From contig NZ_QOLA01000002.1 in assembly GCF_003324565.1 (NCBI RefSeq), positions 434,001 to 498,000 on the forward strand: a stretch of DNA of 64,000 bases, read 5' to 3'. Of this stretch, positions 1 to 8,582 are shown piece after piece (position 1 is the stretch's first letter; every line of letters begins with the position of its first letter). Below the pieces are notes generated by a model that searched no databases, was not told the DNA's origin, and saw only the letters and a list, made by a program, of their open reading frames with translations. The DNA comes from Streptomyces sp. SDr-06. GTDB taxonomy: Bacteria > Actinomycetota > Actinomycetes > Streptomycetales > Streptomycetaceae. Both the position numbers and the translations under genes were made by a program.

Positions 1-2114
1 TAGTAGAAGACGTCTCGGTCCTCGCCCGGGGCGGCCTCGCCGTACATGCGGCGCAGACCGTCCTTGACGATGGCCGCGACCTCGTAGGCGAAGGCCGGGT
101 CGTACGACAGGGCCGCCGGGTTGGTCGCCGCGATCACCGGGGAGTGGCCGTCGGCGTGCTGGAGGCCCTCACCGGTCAGCGTCGTACGGCCCGCGGTGGC
201 GCCCACCAGGAAGCCGCGGCCCAGCTGGTCGCCGAGCTGCCACATCTGGTCGGCCGTGCGCTGCCAGCCGAACATCGAGTAGAAGATGTAGAACGGGATC
301 ATCGCTTCGCCGTGCGTGGCGTACGACGACGCGGCGGCGATGAAGTCGGCCATCGAGCCGGCCTCGGTGATGCCCTCGTTGAGGATCTGGCCGTCCTTGG
401 CCTCGCGGTAGTACATGAGCTGGTCGCGGTCGACCGGCTCGTACGTCTGGCCCTTCGGCGAGTAGATGCCGAGCGAGGGGAACAGCGACTCCATGCCGAA
501 GGTGCGGGCCTCGTCCGGGACGATCGGGACCCAGCGCTTGCCGGTCGTCTTGTCGCGGATCAGGTCCTTCATCAGCCGGACGAACGCCATGGTGGTGGCC
601 ATGGACTGGCTGCCGGAGCCCTTGTCGAACGCCGCGAACGACTTGTCGGCCGGGGCCGGCAGCGGGGCGATCGCGTGGCTGCGGCGGGCCGGGGCCGGGC
701 CGCCGAGCGCCGCGCGGCGCTCCTGGAGGTAGCGGACCTCGGGGGAGTCGGCGCCGGGGTGGCCGTAGGGGACCACGCCGTCGACGAACTGCGCGTCGGA
801 GATGGGCAGTTCAAGAAGGTCACGCATCTTCTTGAACTCGTCGTTGGTGAGCTTCTTCATCTGGTGGTTCGCGTTCTTGGACGCGAAGCCCTCACCGAGG
901 GTGAAGCCCTTGACGGTCTGCGCCAGGATGACGGTCGGCGCACCCTTGTGGGACAGGGCGGCCTTGTAGGCGGCGTACACCTTGCGCGGCTCGTGGCCAC
1001 CGCGCGACAGGTGGAAGCACTCCAGGATCTTGTCGTCGGACAGCAGCTTCGCCATCTCGACGAGCGCCGGGTCCTTGCCGAAGAAGTCCTCGCGGATGTA
1101 GGCCGCGTCGCGCGTCTGGTACGTCTGCACCTGGGCGTCGGGGACCTCGCGCAGGCGGCGGACCAGGGCGCCGGTGGTGTCGAGCTGGAAGAGCTCGTCC
1201 CAGGCGCCGCCCCACAGTGACTTCACGACGTTCCAGCCGGCGCCGCGGAACTGGGCCTCCAGCTCCTGCACGATCTTGAAGTTGGCGCGGACCGGGCCGT
1301 CGAGGCGCTGCAGGTTGCAGTTGATGACGAAGGTCAGGTTGTCCAGACCCTCGCGGGCGGCGAGTGCGAGGGCCGCCGTCGACTCGGGCTCGTCCATCTC
1401 GCCGTCGCCGAGGAACGCCCACACGTGGGAGTTCGAGACGTCCTTGATGTTCCGGTTGGTGAGGTACCGGTTGAAGCGCGCCTGGTAGATGGCGGAGAGC
1501 GGGCCCAGACCCATGGAGACGGTCGGGAACTCCCACAGCCAGGGCAGGCGGCGCGGGTGCGGGTAGGAGGGCAGGCCGTCGCCCGCGGACTCCTGGCGGA
1601 ACTTGTCGAGGTGCGCCTCGGTGAGGCGGCCGTCGAGGAAGGCGCGGGCGTAGATGCCGGGCGAGGCGTGGCCCTGGATGTAGAGCTGGTCGCCGGAGCC
1701 GTCGCCCTCCTTCCCGCGGAAGAAGTGGTTGAAGCCGGTCTCGTACAGCCAGGCCGCGGACGCGAAGGTCGCGATGTGGCCGCCGACGCCGTACTTCGAG
1801 CCTCGGGTCACCATGGCCGCCGCGTTCCAGCGGTTCCACGCGGTGATCCGGCGCTCCATCTCCTCGTCACCGTCGATGACGGGCTCGGAGGAGGAGGGGA
1901 TGGTGTTGACGTAGTCCGTCTCCAGCAGCTTCGGCAGGGCCAGGCCCGCGCCTTCGGCGTGCTGCAGCGTGCGGCGCATCAGATACGCGGCCCGGTGCGG
2001 GCCGGCGGCCTTGGCGACGGCATCGAGGGAGGCCGCCCATTCGGCGGTCTCCTCGGTGTCACGGTCCGGGAGCTGGTCGAGCTCGCTCGGAAACTTGGCT
2101 ACGGGGTCGATCAT
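1..2114 (-). CDS. aceE: pyruvate dehydrogenase E1 component, homodimeric type (3' end cut by window)
   Basis: Catalyses the thiamine-diphosphate-dependent decarboxylation of pyruvate and reductive acetylation of the E2 lipoyl groups. The frame stays open from ATG at 2114 to the window edge: 704 codons, while this E1 family is about 900 residues, so roughly the last 200 are missing. It begins [19 protein letters not shown]. The ThDP-binding GDGE motif lies near residue 235, followed by a conserved [15 protein letters not shown] stretch. The length and single-chain layout are those of the AceE type, not the alpha/beta type. The E2 and E3 genes lie 1-4 kb upstream on the same strand, separated by a GntR regulator gene. 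Identification is secure; the C-terminus cannot be judged. Confidence 0.95.
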   Translation of the reverse strand, partial: MIDPVAKFPSELDQLPDRDTEETAEWAASLDAVAKAAGPHRAAYLMRRTLQHAEGAGLALPKLLETDYVNTIPSSSEPVIDGDEEMERRITAWNRWNAAAMVTRGSKYGVGGHIATFASAAWLYETGFNHFFRGKEGDGSGDQLYIQGHASPGIYARAFLDGRLTEAHLDKFRQESAGDGLPSYPHPRRLPWLWEFPTVSMGLGPLSAIYQARFNRYLTNRNIKDVSNSHVWAFLGDGEMDEPESTAALALAAREGLDNLTFVINCNLQRLDGPVRANFKIVQELEAQFRGAGWNVVKSLWGGAWDELFQLDTTGALVRRLREVPDAQVQTYQTRDAAYIREDFFGKDPALVEMAKLLSDDKILECFHLSRGGHEPRKVYAAYKAALSHKGAPTVILAQTVKGFTLGEGFASKNANHQMKKLTNDEFKKMRDLLELPISDAQFVDGVVPYGHPGADSPEVRYLQERRAALGGPAPARRSHAIAPLPAPADKSFAAFDKGSGSQSMATTMAFVRLMKDLIRDKTTGKRWVPIVPDEARTFGMESLFPSLGIYSPKGQTYEPVDRDQLMYYREAKDGQILNEGITEAGSMADFIAAASSYATHGEAMIPFYIFYSMFGWQRTADQMWQLGDQLGRGFLVGATAGRTTLTGEGLQHADGHSPVIAATNPAALSYDPAFAYEVAAIVKDGLRRMYGEAAPGEDRDVFY

Positions 2115-2215
2115 GATCGCCGCCTTCCGGACAGGAGGGGGGTGGAGAAAAAGGGGCCTTTGTCTGGCAGGACGGGGCCTTGGACCGGTGAGTCCGCCGT
2201 CGACTGTAAGCCGCC

Positions 2216-2230
2216 GATCGATGATCGATC
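2216..2230. promoter_or_regulatory. 15-nt odd palindrome upstream of aceE, candidate operator
   Basis: The arms GATCGAT and ATCGATC flank a single G about 100 nt upstream of the aceE start codon, between the gntR terminator and aceE. It is the only perfect dyad in this gap and could bind a regulator of aceE. Function is inferred from symmetry and position only. Confidence 0.35.
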
Positions 2231-2284
2231 AAAGCGTTGAGCCAAAAACTTCTTCGAATCGAGAAAGTCGGCACAGGGTGCCGC

Positions 2285-2322
2285 AAAAAAGGGCACCCGG
2301 TGCCTTGGAATGCCAGGTGCCC
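2285..2322 (-). terminator. Rho-independent terminator of the gntR-type gene
   Basis: A 7-bp stem (2291-2297 with 2316-2322, GGGCACC/GGTGCCC) is followed on the minus strand by six T residues (2285-2290). It lies directly after the regulator stop codon at 2341, so the regulator is probably transcribed separately from aceE. Confidence 0.75.
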
Positions 2323-2340
2323 GGCGGGCCGCTCCGCAGG

Positions 2341-2967
2341 TCAGGCGCTACGCGGCGCGCACCCCAGGACATGGGCCTTCACCAGCGCGCCGATGGCCGG
2401 ATCCCGCCGCCTGAACGCGGCGACCAGGTCCTCGTGCTCCTCCGCGTAGGACTTCTGGACGGTGCCCAGCCAGCGGATGGAGAGCGCGGTGAACACCTCG
2501 ATGCCGAGGCCCTCCCATGTGTGCAACAGCACACTGTTGTCGGCCGCCCGCACGAGCTCGCGGTGGAAGCCGACCGTGTGGCGCACCTGCGCGGTGCCGT
2601 CGGCCGCCCGGTCCGCCTCGTACAGCGCCGCCACGTGCGGCTCCAGGGCCGAGCAGTCCTCGGCCAGGCGCCCGGCCGCGAGCTCCGCCGCGATCTGCTC
2701 CAGACCGGCCCGCACCGGGTAGCTCTCCTCCAGGTCGGCGGCGCTCAGATTCCGCACCCGTACGCCCTTGTTGGGCGCCGACTCGATCAGGCGCAGGCTC
2801 TCCAGCTCCCGCAGGGCCTCACGCACCGGCGTCTGGCTTACCTGGAGCTCCACCGCGATGCGCCGCTCCACGATCCGCTCACCGGGCTTCCAGCGCCCGC
2901 TGACGATCCCCTCCACGATGTGCTCGCGGATCTGCTCGCGCAGCGAGTGGACGACGGGCACGGTCAT
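2341..2967 (-). CDS. GntR family (FadR-type) transcriptional regulator
   Basis: A 208-residue DNA-binding repressor. Residues about 8-70 form the winged helix-turn-helix with the GntR signature (GRWKPGERIVERRIAVELQVSQTPVREAL split across helices). The C-terminal part (about 80-200) is helical with spaced His and Asp residues as in FCD ligand-binding domains. The ATG at 2967 has a good ribosome binding site (AAGGAG at 2973-2978). It lies between aceE and the E2/E3 genes on the same strand, so control of pyruvate dehydrogenase is the natural inference, as for E. coli PdhR, which is also FadR-type. A long inverted repeat overlaps its own ribosome binding site, suggesting autoregulation. The ligand is unknown. 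Confidence 0.85.
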   Translation of the reverse strand: MTVPVVHSLREQIREHIVEGIVSGRWKPGERIVERRIAVELQVSQTPVREALRELESLRLIESAPNKGVRVRNLSAADLEESYPVRAGLEQIAAELAAGRLAEDCSALEPHVAALYEADRAADGTAQVRHTVGFHRELVRAADNSVLLHTWEGLGIEVFTALSIRWLGTVQKSYAEEHEDLVAAFRRRDPAIGALVKAHVLGCAPRSA

Positions 2968-2975
2968 GGGGGCTC

Positions 2976-3058
2976 CTTAAGGTCTGCCCGGCGGATCTCG
3001 TCCGGACGCGACGCCTGGGCAGCTCAACGGCGACCTGATCCGCCGGACAGACCATAAG
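2976..3058. promoter_or_regulatory. 22-bp inverted repeat over the gntR start region, candidate autoregulatory operator
   Basis: The arms at 2976-2997 and 3037-3058 are reverse complements over 22 bp with two mismatches, separated by 39 nt. The core of each arm is GGTCTG(C/T)CCGGCGGAT. The proximal arm overlaps the ribosome binding site of the GntR gene. Two well-spaced half sites suit cooperative binding of a dimeric repressor. Binding is inferred, not shown. Confidence 0.5.
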
Positions 3059-3082
3059 GCGAGCGGTGACCCCCAAACAATA

Positions 3083-3126
3083 CGGCCGCGCCCCCGTCCG
3101 GAAGTGTCCGGACGGGGGCGCGGCCG
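3083..3126. terminator. 20-bp perfect stem-loop terminator after the E2 gene
   Basis: The arms 3083-3102 and 3107-3126 pair perfectly over 20 bp around a 4-nt loop (AGTG). It lies 47 nt past the E2 stop codon on the minus strand. It lacks a T-run, as is common for Streptomyces terminators, and probably ends the E2 transcript upstream of the GntR promoter. Confidence 0.75.
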
Positions 3127-3172
3127 CTGGTGAGACGAGTGTTACAGCCGCCTCGTGGCGCCGGTGGCGGTC

Positions 3173-4936
3173 CTACAGGCCGAGCTCGACCTCGAACTCG
3201 CCGGCCTCCAGGATCGCCTTGACGGCCGTCAGGTAGCGGGCCGCGTCGGCGCCGTCCACCAGACGGTGGTCGTAGGAGAGCGACAGGTACGTCATGTCGC
3301 GGACGCCGATGACGGTGCCCTCCGCGGTCTCGATGACCGCCGGACGCTTGACGGTGGCGCCGATGCCCAGGATGGCGACCTGGTTCGGCGGCACGATGAC
3401 CGTGTCGAACAGCGCGCCGCGCGAGCCGGTGTTGCTGATCGTGAAGGTGGCGCCGGACAGCTCGTCCGGAGTGATCTTGTTGGCGCGGACCTTGCCGGCC
3501 AGCTCCGCGGTCGCCTTCGAGATGCCGGCGATGTTGAGGTCGCCCGCACCCTTGATGACCGGGGTCATCAGACCCTTCTCGGAGTCCACGGCGATGCCGA
3601 TGTTCTCCGAGTCGAAGTACGTGATGGTGCCCTCGTCCTCGTTGATCCGGGCGTTGATGACCGGGTGGGCCTTCAGCGCCTGGGCCGCCGCCTTCACGAA
3701 GAACGGCATCGGGGACAGCTTGACGCCCTCACGGGCGGCGAAGGAGTCCTTCGCCTGGCCGCGCAGCTTCATCAGCTTGGTGATGTCGACCTCGACGACC
3801 GAGGTCAGCTGGGCCTGCGAGTGCAGGGCCTTCATCATGTTGTCGCCGATGACCTTGCGCATGCGGGTCATCTTGACCGTCTGGCCGCGCAGCGGGGACG
3901 CCTGGAGGGACGGGGCGGCCTTCGCGGCGGGGGCAGCGGCGGCGGCCGGAGCCGGAGCCTTGGCGGCCTCGGCGGCGGCGATGACGTCCTGCTTGCGGAT
4001 GCGGCCACCGACGCCGGTGCCCTTGACCGCGCCCAGGTCCACACCGGACTCGGAGGCGAGCTTGCGGACCAGCGGCGTGACGTACGCGCCGTCGTCACCG
4101 GAGGTGGCGACCGGAGCGGCAGCCGGAGCGGCCGGAGCCGGGGTGACCGGCGCCGGGGCCGGAGCGGCCGCGGGGGCCGGAGCAGCCGGGGCGGCCGGAG
4201 CCGGGGCCGGAGCGGCCGGGGCTGCCGCGGGGGCGGGCGCCGGGGCCGGGGTCGGAGCGGGCGCCGGAGCTGCGGCCGGGGCCGGGGCGGCCGGAGCCGG
4301 AGCAGCGGCGGGAGCCGCACCCGGAGCACCGATGACGGCGAGCTTGGCGCCGACCTCGGCGGTCTCGTCCTCGCCGACCACGATCTCCAGCAGCACACCG
4401 GCGACCGGGGCGGGGATCTCGGTGTCGACCTTGTCGGTGGAGACCTCGAGCAGCGGCTCGTCCTCGGCCACCTCCTCGCCGACCTCCTTGAGCCAGCGGG
4501 TGACGGTGCCCTCGGTGACGCTCTCGCCGAGCGCGGGGAGGACGACGTCGGTGCCCTCGGCGGAGCCACCGCCGGAAGCGGCCTCGGCCGCGGGGGCCGG
4601 GGCGGGGGCGGCGGCCTCGGTGGAGGGGGTCGCCTGCGGGGCCGGGGCGGCCGGGGCCTCGGCCTCGGCCGGAGCCGGGGCGGCGGCGGGCGTGCCCGTG
4701 CCGTCGTCGATGATGGCGAGCTCCGCGCCCACCTCGACGGTCTCGTCCTCAGCCACCTTGATGGAGGCGAGGATGCCGGAGGCGGGGGCGGGGATCTCGG
4801 TGTCGACCTTGTCGGTCGAGACCTCGAGCAGCGGCTCGTCGGCCTCGACGCGCTCGCCCTCGGCCTTCAGCCAGCGGGTGACGGTGCCCTCGGTGACGCT
4901 CTCGCCGAGCGCCGGAAGGGTTACGGAAACCGACAT
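3173..4936 (-). CDS. sucB: dihydrolipoamide acyltransferase (E2) with two lipoyl domains
   Basis: E2 core of a 2-oxoacid dehydrogenase complex; it moves the acyl group from lipoate to CoA. The 587 residues hold lipoyl domain 1 (about 1-76, lipoylated Lys43 in the TDKVDTE motif), an Ala/Pro/Glu linker, lipoyl domain 2 (about 128-203, Lys169), a very Ala/Pro-rich linker, a peripheral-subunit-binding domain (about 284-322) and the catalytic domain ending with His557 and Asp561 in SYDHRLVDG. Such genes are usually annotated sucB. In actinobacteria, however, the 2-oxoglutarate enzyme carries its own fused E2 domain and this stand-alone E2 serves pyruvate dehydrogenase. The neighbouring aceE and E3 genes fit that role. 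Confidence 0.93.
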   Translation of the reverse strand: MSVSVTLPALGESVTEGTVTRWLKAEGERVEADEPLLEVSTDKVDTEIPAPASGILASIKVAEDETVEVGAELAIIDDGTGTPAAAPAPAEAEAPAAPAPQATPSTEAAAPAPAPAAEAASGGGSAEGTDVVLPALGESVTEGTVTRWLKEVGEEVAEDEPLLEVSTDKVDTEIPAPVAGVLLEIVVGEDETAEVGAKLAVIGAPGAAPAAAPAPAAPAPAAAPAPAPTPAPAPAPAAAPAAPAPAPAAPAAPAPAAAPAPAPVTPAPAAPAAAPVATSGDDGAYVTPLVRKLASESGVDLGAVKGTGVGGRIRKQDVIAAAEAAKAPAPAAAAAPAAKAAPSLQASPLRGQTVKMTRMRKVIGDNMMKALHSQAQLTSVVEVDITKLMKLRGQAKDSFAAREGVKLSPMPFFVKAAAQALKAHPVINARINEDEGTITYFDSENIGIAVDSEKGLMTPVIKGAGDLNIAGISKATAELAGKVRANKITPDELSGATFTISNTGSRGALFDTVIVPPNQVAILGIGATVKRPAVIETAEGTVIGVRDMTYLSLSYDHRLVDGADAARYLTAVKAILEAGEFEVELGL

Positions 4937-4960
4937 GGTTTCGGTTGCTCCTTACGAGAA

Positions 4961-5002
4961 TGGGGTCTCCCCTGCTCGAGCGCAGTCGAGAGCTTGGGGA
5001 AG
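4961..5002. repeat. dispersed Streptomyces intergenic hairpin repeat
   Basis: The 93-nt gap between the E3 and E2 genes holds a sequence reading, on the minus strand, CTTCCCCAAGCTCTCGACT followed by GCGCTCGAGCAGGGGAGACC. The outer CCCC/GGGG and inner CTCGA/TCGAG parts form an imperfect hairpin. I recall this as a frequently repeated intergenic element in Streptomyces genomes. Here it separates two genes of one complex. Confidence 0.6.
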
Positions 5003-5029
5003 GTAGTGGTCGTCGCGCCCGAGGGGCTA

Positions 5030-6418
5030 CTAGTCGTGGGAGTGCAGCGGCTTGCCGGCCAGCGCCAGGTGGGCCTCGCCGAGCGCCTCGTTCTGCGTCG
5101 GGTGCGCGTGGATGAGCTGCGCGACCTCGGCCGGCAGAGCCTCCCAGTTGTAGATCAGCTGGGCTTCGCCGACCTGCTCACCCATACGGTCACCGACCAT
5201 GTGGACGCCGACCACGGCCCCGTCCTTGACCTGGACGAGCTTGATCTCGCCCGCGGTCTTGAGGATCTTGCTCTTGCCGTTGCCCGCGAGGTTGTACTTC
5301 AGAGCGACGACCTTGTCCGCACCGTAGATCTCCTTGGCCTTGGCCTCGGTGATGCCCACGGAGGCGACCTCGGGGTGGCAGTACGTCACCCGGGGCACGC
5401 CGTCGTAGTCGATCGGGACGGTCTTGAGACCGGCCAGACGCTCCGCCACCAGGATGCCCTCGGCGAAGCCGACGTGCGCGAGCTGGAGCGTCGGGACGAG
5501 GTCGCCGACGGCGGAGATGGTGGGCACGTTGGTGCGCATGTACTCGTCGACCAGGACGTAGCCGCGGTCCATCGCGACGCCCTGCTCCTCGTAACCGAGG
5601 CCCTGGGAGACCGGGCCGCGGCCGATGGCGACGAGGAGGACCTCGGCCTCGAACTCCTTGCCGTCGGCCAGCGTGACCTTCACACCGTTGGCGGTGTACT
5701 CGGCCTTCTGGAAGAAGGTGCCCAGGTTGAACTTGATGCCGCGCTTGCGGAACGCGCGCTCCAGGATCTTGGAGCTGTTCTCGTCCTCGACCGGCACGAG
5801 GTGCTTGAGGCCCTCGATGACGGTGACGTCGGTGCCGAAGGACTTCCACGCCGAGGCGAACTCGACGCCGATGACGCCGCCGCCCAGGATGATCGCGGAC
5901 TGCGGGACGCGGTCCAGGGTCAGCGCGTGGTCGGAGGAGATGATCCGGTTGCCGTCGATCTCCAGGCCCGGCAGCGACTTCGGCACGGAGCCGGTCGCCA
6001 GGAGGACGTGGCGGCCCTGGATGCGCTGGCCGTTGACGTCCACGGAGGTCGGGGACGACAGGCGGCCCTCACCCTCGATGTAGGTCACCTTGCGGGAGGC
6101 GACCAGGCCCTGCAGACCCTTGTACAGGCCCGAGATGACCTCGTCCTTGTACGCGTGGACCGCGTTGATGTCGATGCCCTCGAAGGTGGCCTTGACGCCG
6201 AACTGGCCGGCCTCGCGCGCCTGGTCGGCGATCTCGCCGGCGTGCAGCAGGGCCTTCGTGGGGATGCAGCCGTTGTGCAGGCAGGTGCCGCCGAGCTTGT
6301 TCTTCTCGATCAGTGCGACGTCCAGGCCCAGCTGCGCTCCGCGCAGGGCCGCGGCGTAGCCGCCACTGCCACCGCCGAGGATCACTAGGTCGAAAACGGT
6401 GCTGGCGTCGTTCGCCAC
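5030..6418 (-). CDS. lpdA: dihydrolipoyl dehydrogenase (E3)
   Basis: FAD enzyme that reoxidises dihydrolipoamide with NAD+ in the pyruvate and 2-oxoglutarate complexes and in glycine cleavage. From the chosen GTG start the protein has 462 residues, the usual size. The FAD-binding GGGSGGYAAA motif is at 15-24, the redox disulfide Cys46/Cys51 sits in GGTCLHNGC, an NAD-binding GGGVIGVEFA lies mid-protein, and the C-terminal HAHPTQNE carries the catalytic His-Glu pair. An upstream extension exists in frame, but GTG at 6418 has GGAGG seven bases ahead and gives the normal N-terminus MANDAST. It lies just upstream of the E2 gene on the same strand. Confidence 0.96.
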   Translation of the reverse strand: MANDASTVFDLVILGGGSGGYAAALRGAQLGLDVALIEKNKLGGTCLHNGCIPTKALLHAGEIADQAREAGQFGVKATFEGIDINAVHAYKDEVISGLYKGLQGLVASRKVTYIEGEGRLSSPTSVDVNGQRIQGRHVLLATGSVPKSLPGLEIDGNRIISSDHALTLDRVPQSAIILGGGVIGVEFASAWKSFGTDVTVIEGLKHLVPVEDENSSKILERAFRKRGIKFNLGTFFQKAEYTANGVKVTLADGKEFEAEVLLVAIGRGPVSQGLGYEEQGVAMDRGYVLVDEYMRTNVPTISAVGDLVPTLQLAHVGFAEGILVAERLAGLKTVPIDYDGVPRVTYCHPEVASVGITEAKAKEIYGADKVVALKYNLAGNGKSKILKTAGEIKLVQVKDGAVVGVHMVGDRMGEQVGEAQLIYNWEALPAEVAQLIHAHPTQNEALGEAHLALAGKPLHSHD

Positions 6419-6694
6419 GTCACGTCCTCCATGCATGTGCGCCGGGCGCGGTCGTCGATGACCGGCGGCGGCTGGTGTTCGGCCGCTTGTCTTCGGCCCT
6501 GTGGTGGGGGCCCTGTCCTGCCGAGAACCCATCTTCGCACTTGTTGACGGAAGGCGGGACGCGGGGCCGGGGTCTGAGACGGCTGATCGTCGGGCTCAGC
6601 GCCTCTCAGAGGTCACTCCACCGCCGCGCGGAGACGTACGGATTTCATCCACAGCGAAATCCGTACGGAGCGCGACGGTGCGGAGCGTGCGCAC
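6419..6694. other. lpdA upstream region with a 12-bp inverted repeat
   Basis: This non-coding stretch holds the lpdA ribosome binding site and presumably its promoter. Apart from the inverted repeat at 6635-6667 and the pepA terminator that follows, I see no further structure and no credible gene. Confidence 0.6.
6635..6667. promoter_or_regulatory. perfect 12-bp inverted repeat upstream of lpdA
   Basis: The arms CGTACGGATTTC (6635-6646) and GAAATCCGTACG (6656-6667) are perfect reverse complements around a 9-nt spacer. It lies about 220 nt upstream of lpdA and just after the pepA terminator. It could be an operator or a second terminator arm. There is no T-run, so I favour an operator, weakly. 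Confidence 0.4.
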
Positions 6695-6727
6695 GGGCGG
6701 CCCCGGGGCGTGTGCCCGGGGCCGCCC
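6695..6727 (-). terminator. stem-loop terminator of pepA
   Basis: A perfect 13-bp stem (6695-6707 with 6715-6727) around a 7-nt loop, 25 nt after the pepA stop codon on the minus strand. It is GC-rich without a T-run. Confidence 0.7.
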
Positions 6728-6751
6728 TGTGGGTCGGCTGTGACCGGGCTG

Positions 6752-8272
6752 TCAGCCGAGGTCGCCGGAGGCGGTGCGCTCCGCCAGACGGAGCAGGGTG
6801 CGCACCGAGGAGCCGGTGCCGCCCTTGGGGGTGTAGCCGTGCGGGGCGCCCTCGTTGTAGGCCGGGCCCGCGATGTCCAGGTGGGCCCAGGTGATGCCCT
6901 CGCCGACGAACTCCTTCAGGAACAGGCCGGCCACCAGGCCGCCGCCCATCCGCACGCCCATGTTGGCGAGGTCGGCGGTGGGGGAGTCCATGGTCTTGCG
7001 CAGGTTGGCGGGGAGCGGCATCGGCCAGGACTGCTCGCCGGACTCCTCCGCGATCTCGTGGATCGCGGTGCGGAAGGCGTCGTCGTTGGCCATGATCCCG
7101 AAGGTGTGGTCGCCGAGGGCCAGCACCATGGCGCCGGTCAGGGTGGCCACGTCGATGATCGCGTCCGGCTTCTCCTCGGAGGCCTTCCACAGCGCGTCGG
7201 CCAGGACCAAGCGGCCCTCGGCGTCGGTGTTGAGGACCTCGACGGTCTTGCCGCTGTACATGCGCAGGACGTCACCCGGGCGGGTGGCGGAGCCCGACGG
7301 CATGTTCTCGGCCAGCGCGAGCCAGCCGGTGACGTTCACTTCGAGCCCCAGGCGCGCGGCCGCGACGACGGCGGCGAACACCGCGGCGGCGCCGCTCATG
7401 TCGCACTTCATCGTCTCGTTGTGGCCGGCCGGCTTGAGCGAGATGCCGCCCGAGTCGTAGGTGATGCCCTTGCCGACGAAGGCGAGGTGCTTGGCGTTCT
7501 TGGCGTGGGTGTAGGAGATCTTCACCAGGCGGGGCGGGTTGGCCGAGCCGGCGCCGACGCCGAGGATGCCGCCGTAGCCGCCCTTCTCCAGCGCCTTCTC
7601 GTCGAGCACCTGGACCTTGAGCCCGTGCTCCTTGCCCGCGGCCGACACGACGGCGGCGAAGGCCTCGGGGGTGAGGTCGTTCGGCGGGGTGTTGATCAGG
7701 TCGCGGGCGCGGTTCATCTCCTCGGCCAGCGCGAGGGAGCGCTCGGCGGCGGCCTTGTGGGCCTTGTCCCGCGGCTTGGCGCCCAGCAGGGCCACCTCGG
7801 CGAGCGGGCCCTTGGCGTCCGCGCCGCGGTCCTGGTAGGCGGTGAAGGCGTACGCGCCCAGGAGGGCGCCCTCGCCGATCGCCTCGATGTCCTCGGCGGC
7901 CTCGATCGGCAGCGCGAACGCGGCCTTCTTCACGCCGTGCAGGGCGCGGGCGGCGTTGCCCGCGGCGGTGCGCAGCACCTCGGCGGCGTACGCCTCGTCC
8001 TGGGCGGGGGCGGTGCCGAGGCCGACCGCGAGCACGAACGGGGCCTTGAGGCCGGCGGGGGAGACGGCCTTGGTCACCTCACCCTCGGCACCGCTGGCGC
8101 CGAGGGTCGCCAGGACGGCGGCGAGCTTTCCGCCGAACGCCTTGTCCACGGCCTCGGCGCCGGGCGCGACGACCAGCCCACCCTTGGGGCCGGCGGCCTT
8201 GGCGACGCCGACGACGAGGGCGTCGGCACGCAGCGTTGCCGCACCGGCAGTGCTGAGAGTCAGAGCAGTCAC
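6752..8272 (-). CDS. pepA: leucyl aminopeptidase (M17 family)
   Basis: Cytosolic two-metal aminopeptidase that removes N-terminal amino acids from peptides. With GTG at 8272 the protein has 506 residues, typical for the family. The family signature NTDAEGRLVLADAL is present and the metal-binding region (KGITYDSGGISLKP, MKCDMSGAAAV) precedes it, so the catalytic Lys, Arg and metal ligands appear intact. The frame runs on upstream to 8425, but that part is Arg/Pro-rich and unlike the family. GTG at 8272 is preceded by AAGGAAGAGAG and gives the usual N-terminus. It is a stand-alone gene. Confidence 0.95.
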   Translation of the reverse strand: MTALTLSTAGAATLRADALVVGVAKAAGPKGGLVVAPGAEAVDKAFGGKLAAVLATLGASGAEGEVTKAVSPAGLKAPFVLAVGLGTAPAQDEAYAAEVLRTAAGNAARALHGVKKAAFALPIEAAEDIEAIGEGALLGAYAFTAYQDRGADAKGPLAEVALLGAKPRDKAHKAAAERSLALAEEMNRARDLINTPPNDLTPEAFAAVVSAAGKEHGLKVQVLDEKALEKGGYGGILGVGAGSANPPRLVKISYTHAKNAKHLAFVGKGITYDSGGISLKPAGHNETMKCDMSGAAAVFAAVVAAARLGLEVNVTGWLALAENMPSGSATRPGDVLRMYSGKTVEVLNTDAEGRLVLADALWKASEEKPDAIIDVATLTGAMVLALGDHTFGIMANDDAFRTAIHEIAEESGEQSWPMPLPANLRKTMDSPTADLANMGVRMGGGLVAGLFLKEFVGEGITWAHLDIAGPAYNEGAPHGYTPKGGTGSSVRTLLRLAERTASGDLG

Positions 8273-8582
8273 GGTGGTGAGATCTCTCTTCCTTGAGAAT
8301 CCTGTGGAGTGTTCGACCGTCGGATGGGCCGGCCGGGGCCCGGTCCATCGTATTTCGGGCGGGTCGACCACCAGCCACGAGCCTACGCGCGGTGACGGCG
8401 TTCGATCGCGGTGGCCGCAATTCACTCATCCGTGGTGTCTCTTTCACGTTTGGGCCGCACACTCCGTGAGAGCTACGTCACACTCGCCTCAATCGAGTAC
8501 AGGGGGCACCGTGCCCCTTTGCATCATCACCACAGGTTCTTCGCGCAAGCTCTGAGCGCGAAGGCTTTATGAGGGGGGACAA
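8273..8582. other. divergent promoter region between pepA and the polysaccharide locus
   Basis: This 310-nt gap holds promoters for both sides. The visible structure is a short inverted repeat GGGGCACCGTGCCCC near 8504-8518 and an 8-bp stem (8539-8546 with 8556-8563, CTTCGCGC/GCGCGAAG) just upstream of the deacetylase ribosome binding site. The latter could act on the mRNA leader. No gene is evident. Confidence 0.55.

Noticed and set aside
3155..6388. A plus-strand open frame of 1077 codons opposite the E2 and E3 genes
   Set aside because: It is antisense to two clear enzyme genes, rich in Gly/Arg/Asp-Val repeats from high-GC codon bias, and has no family features.
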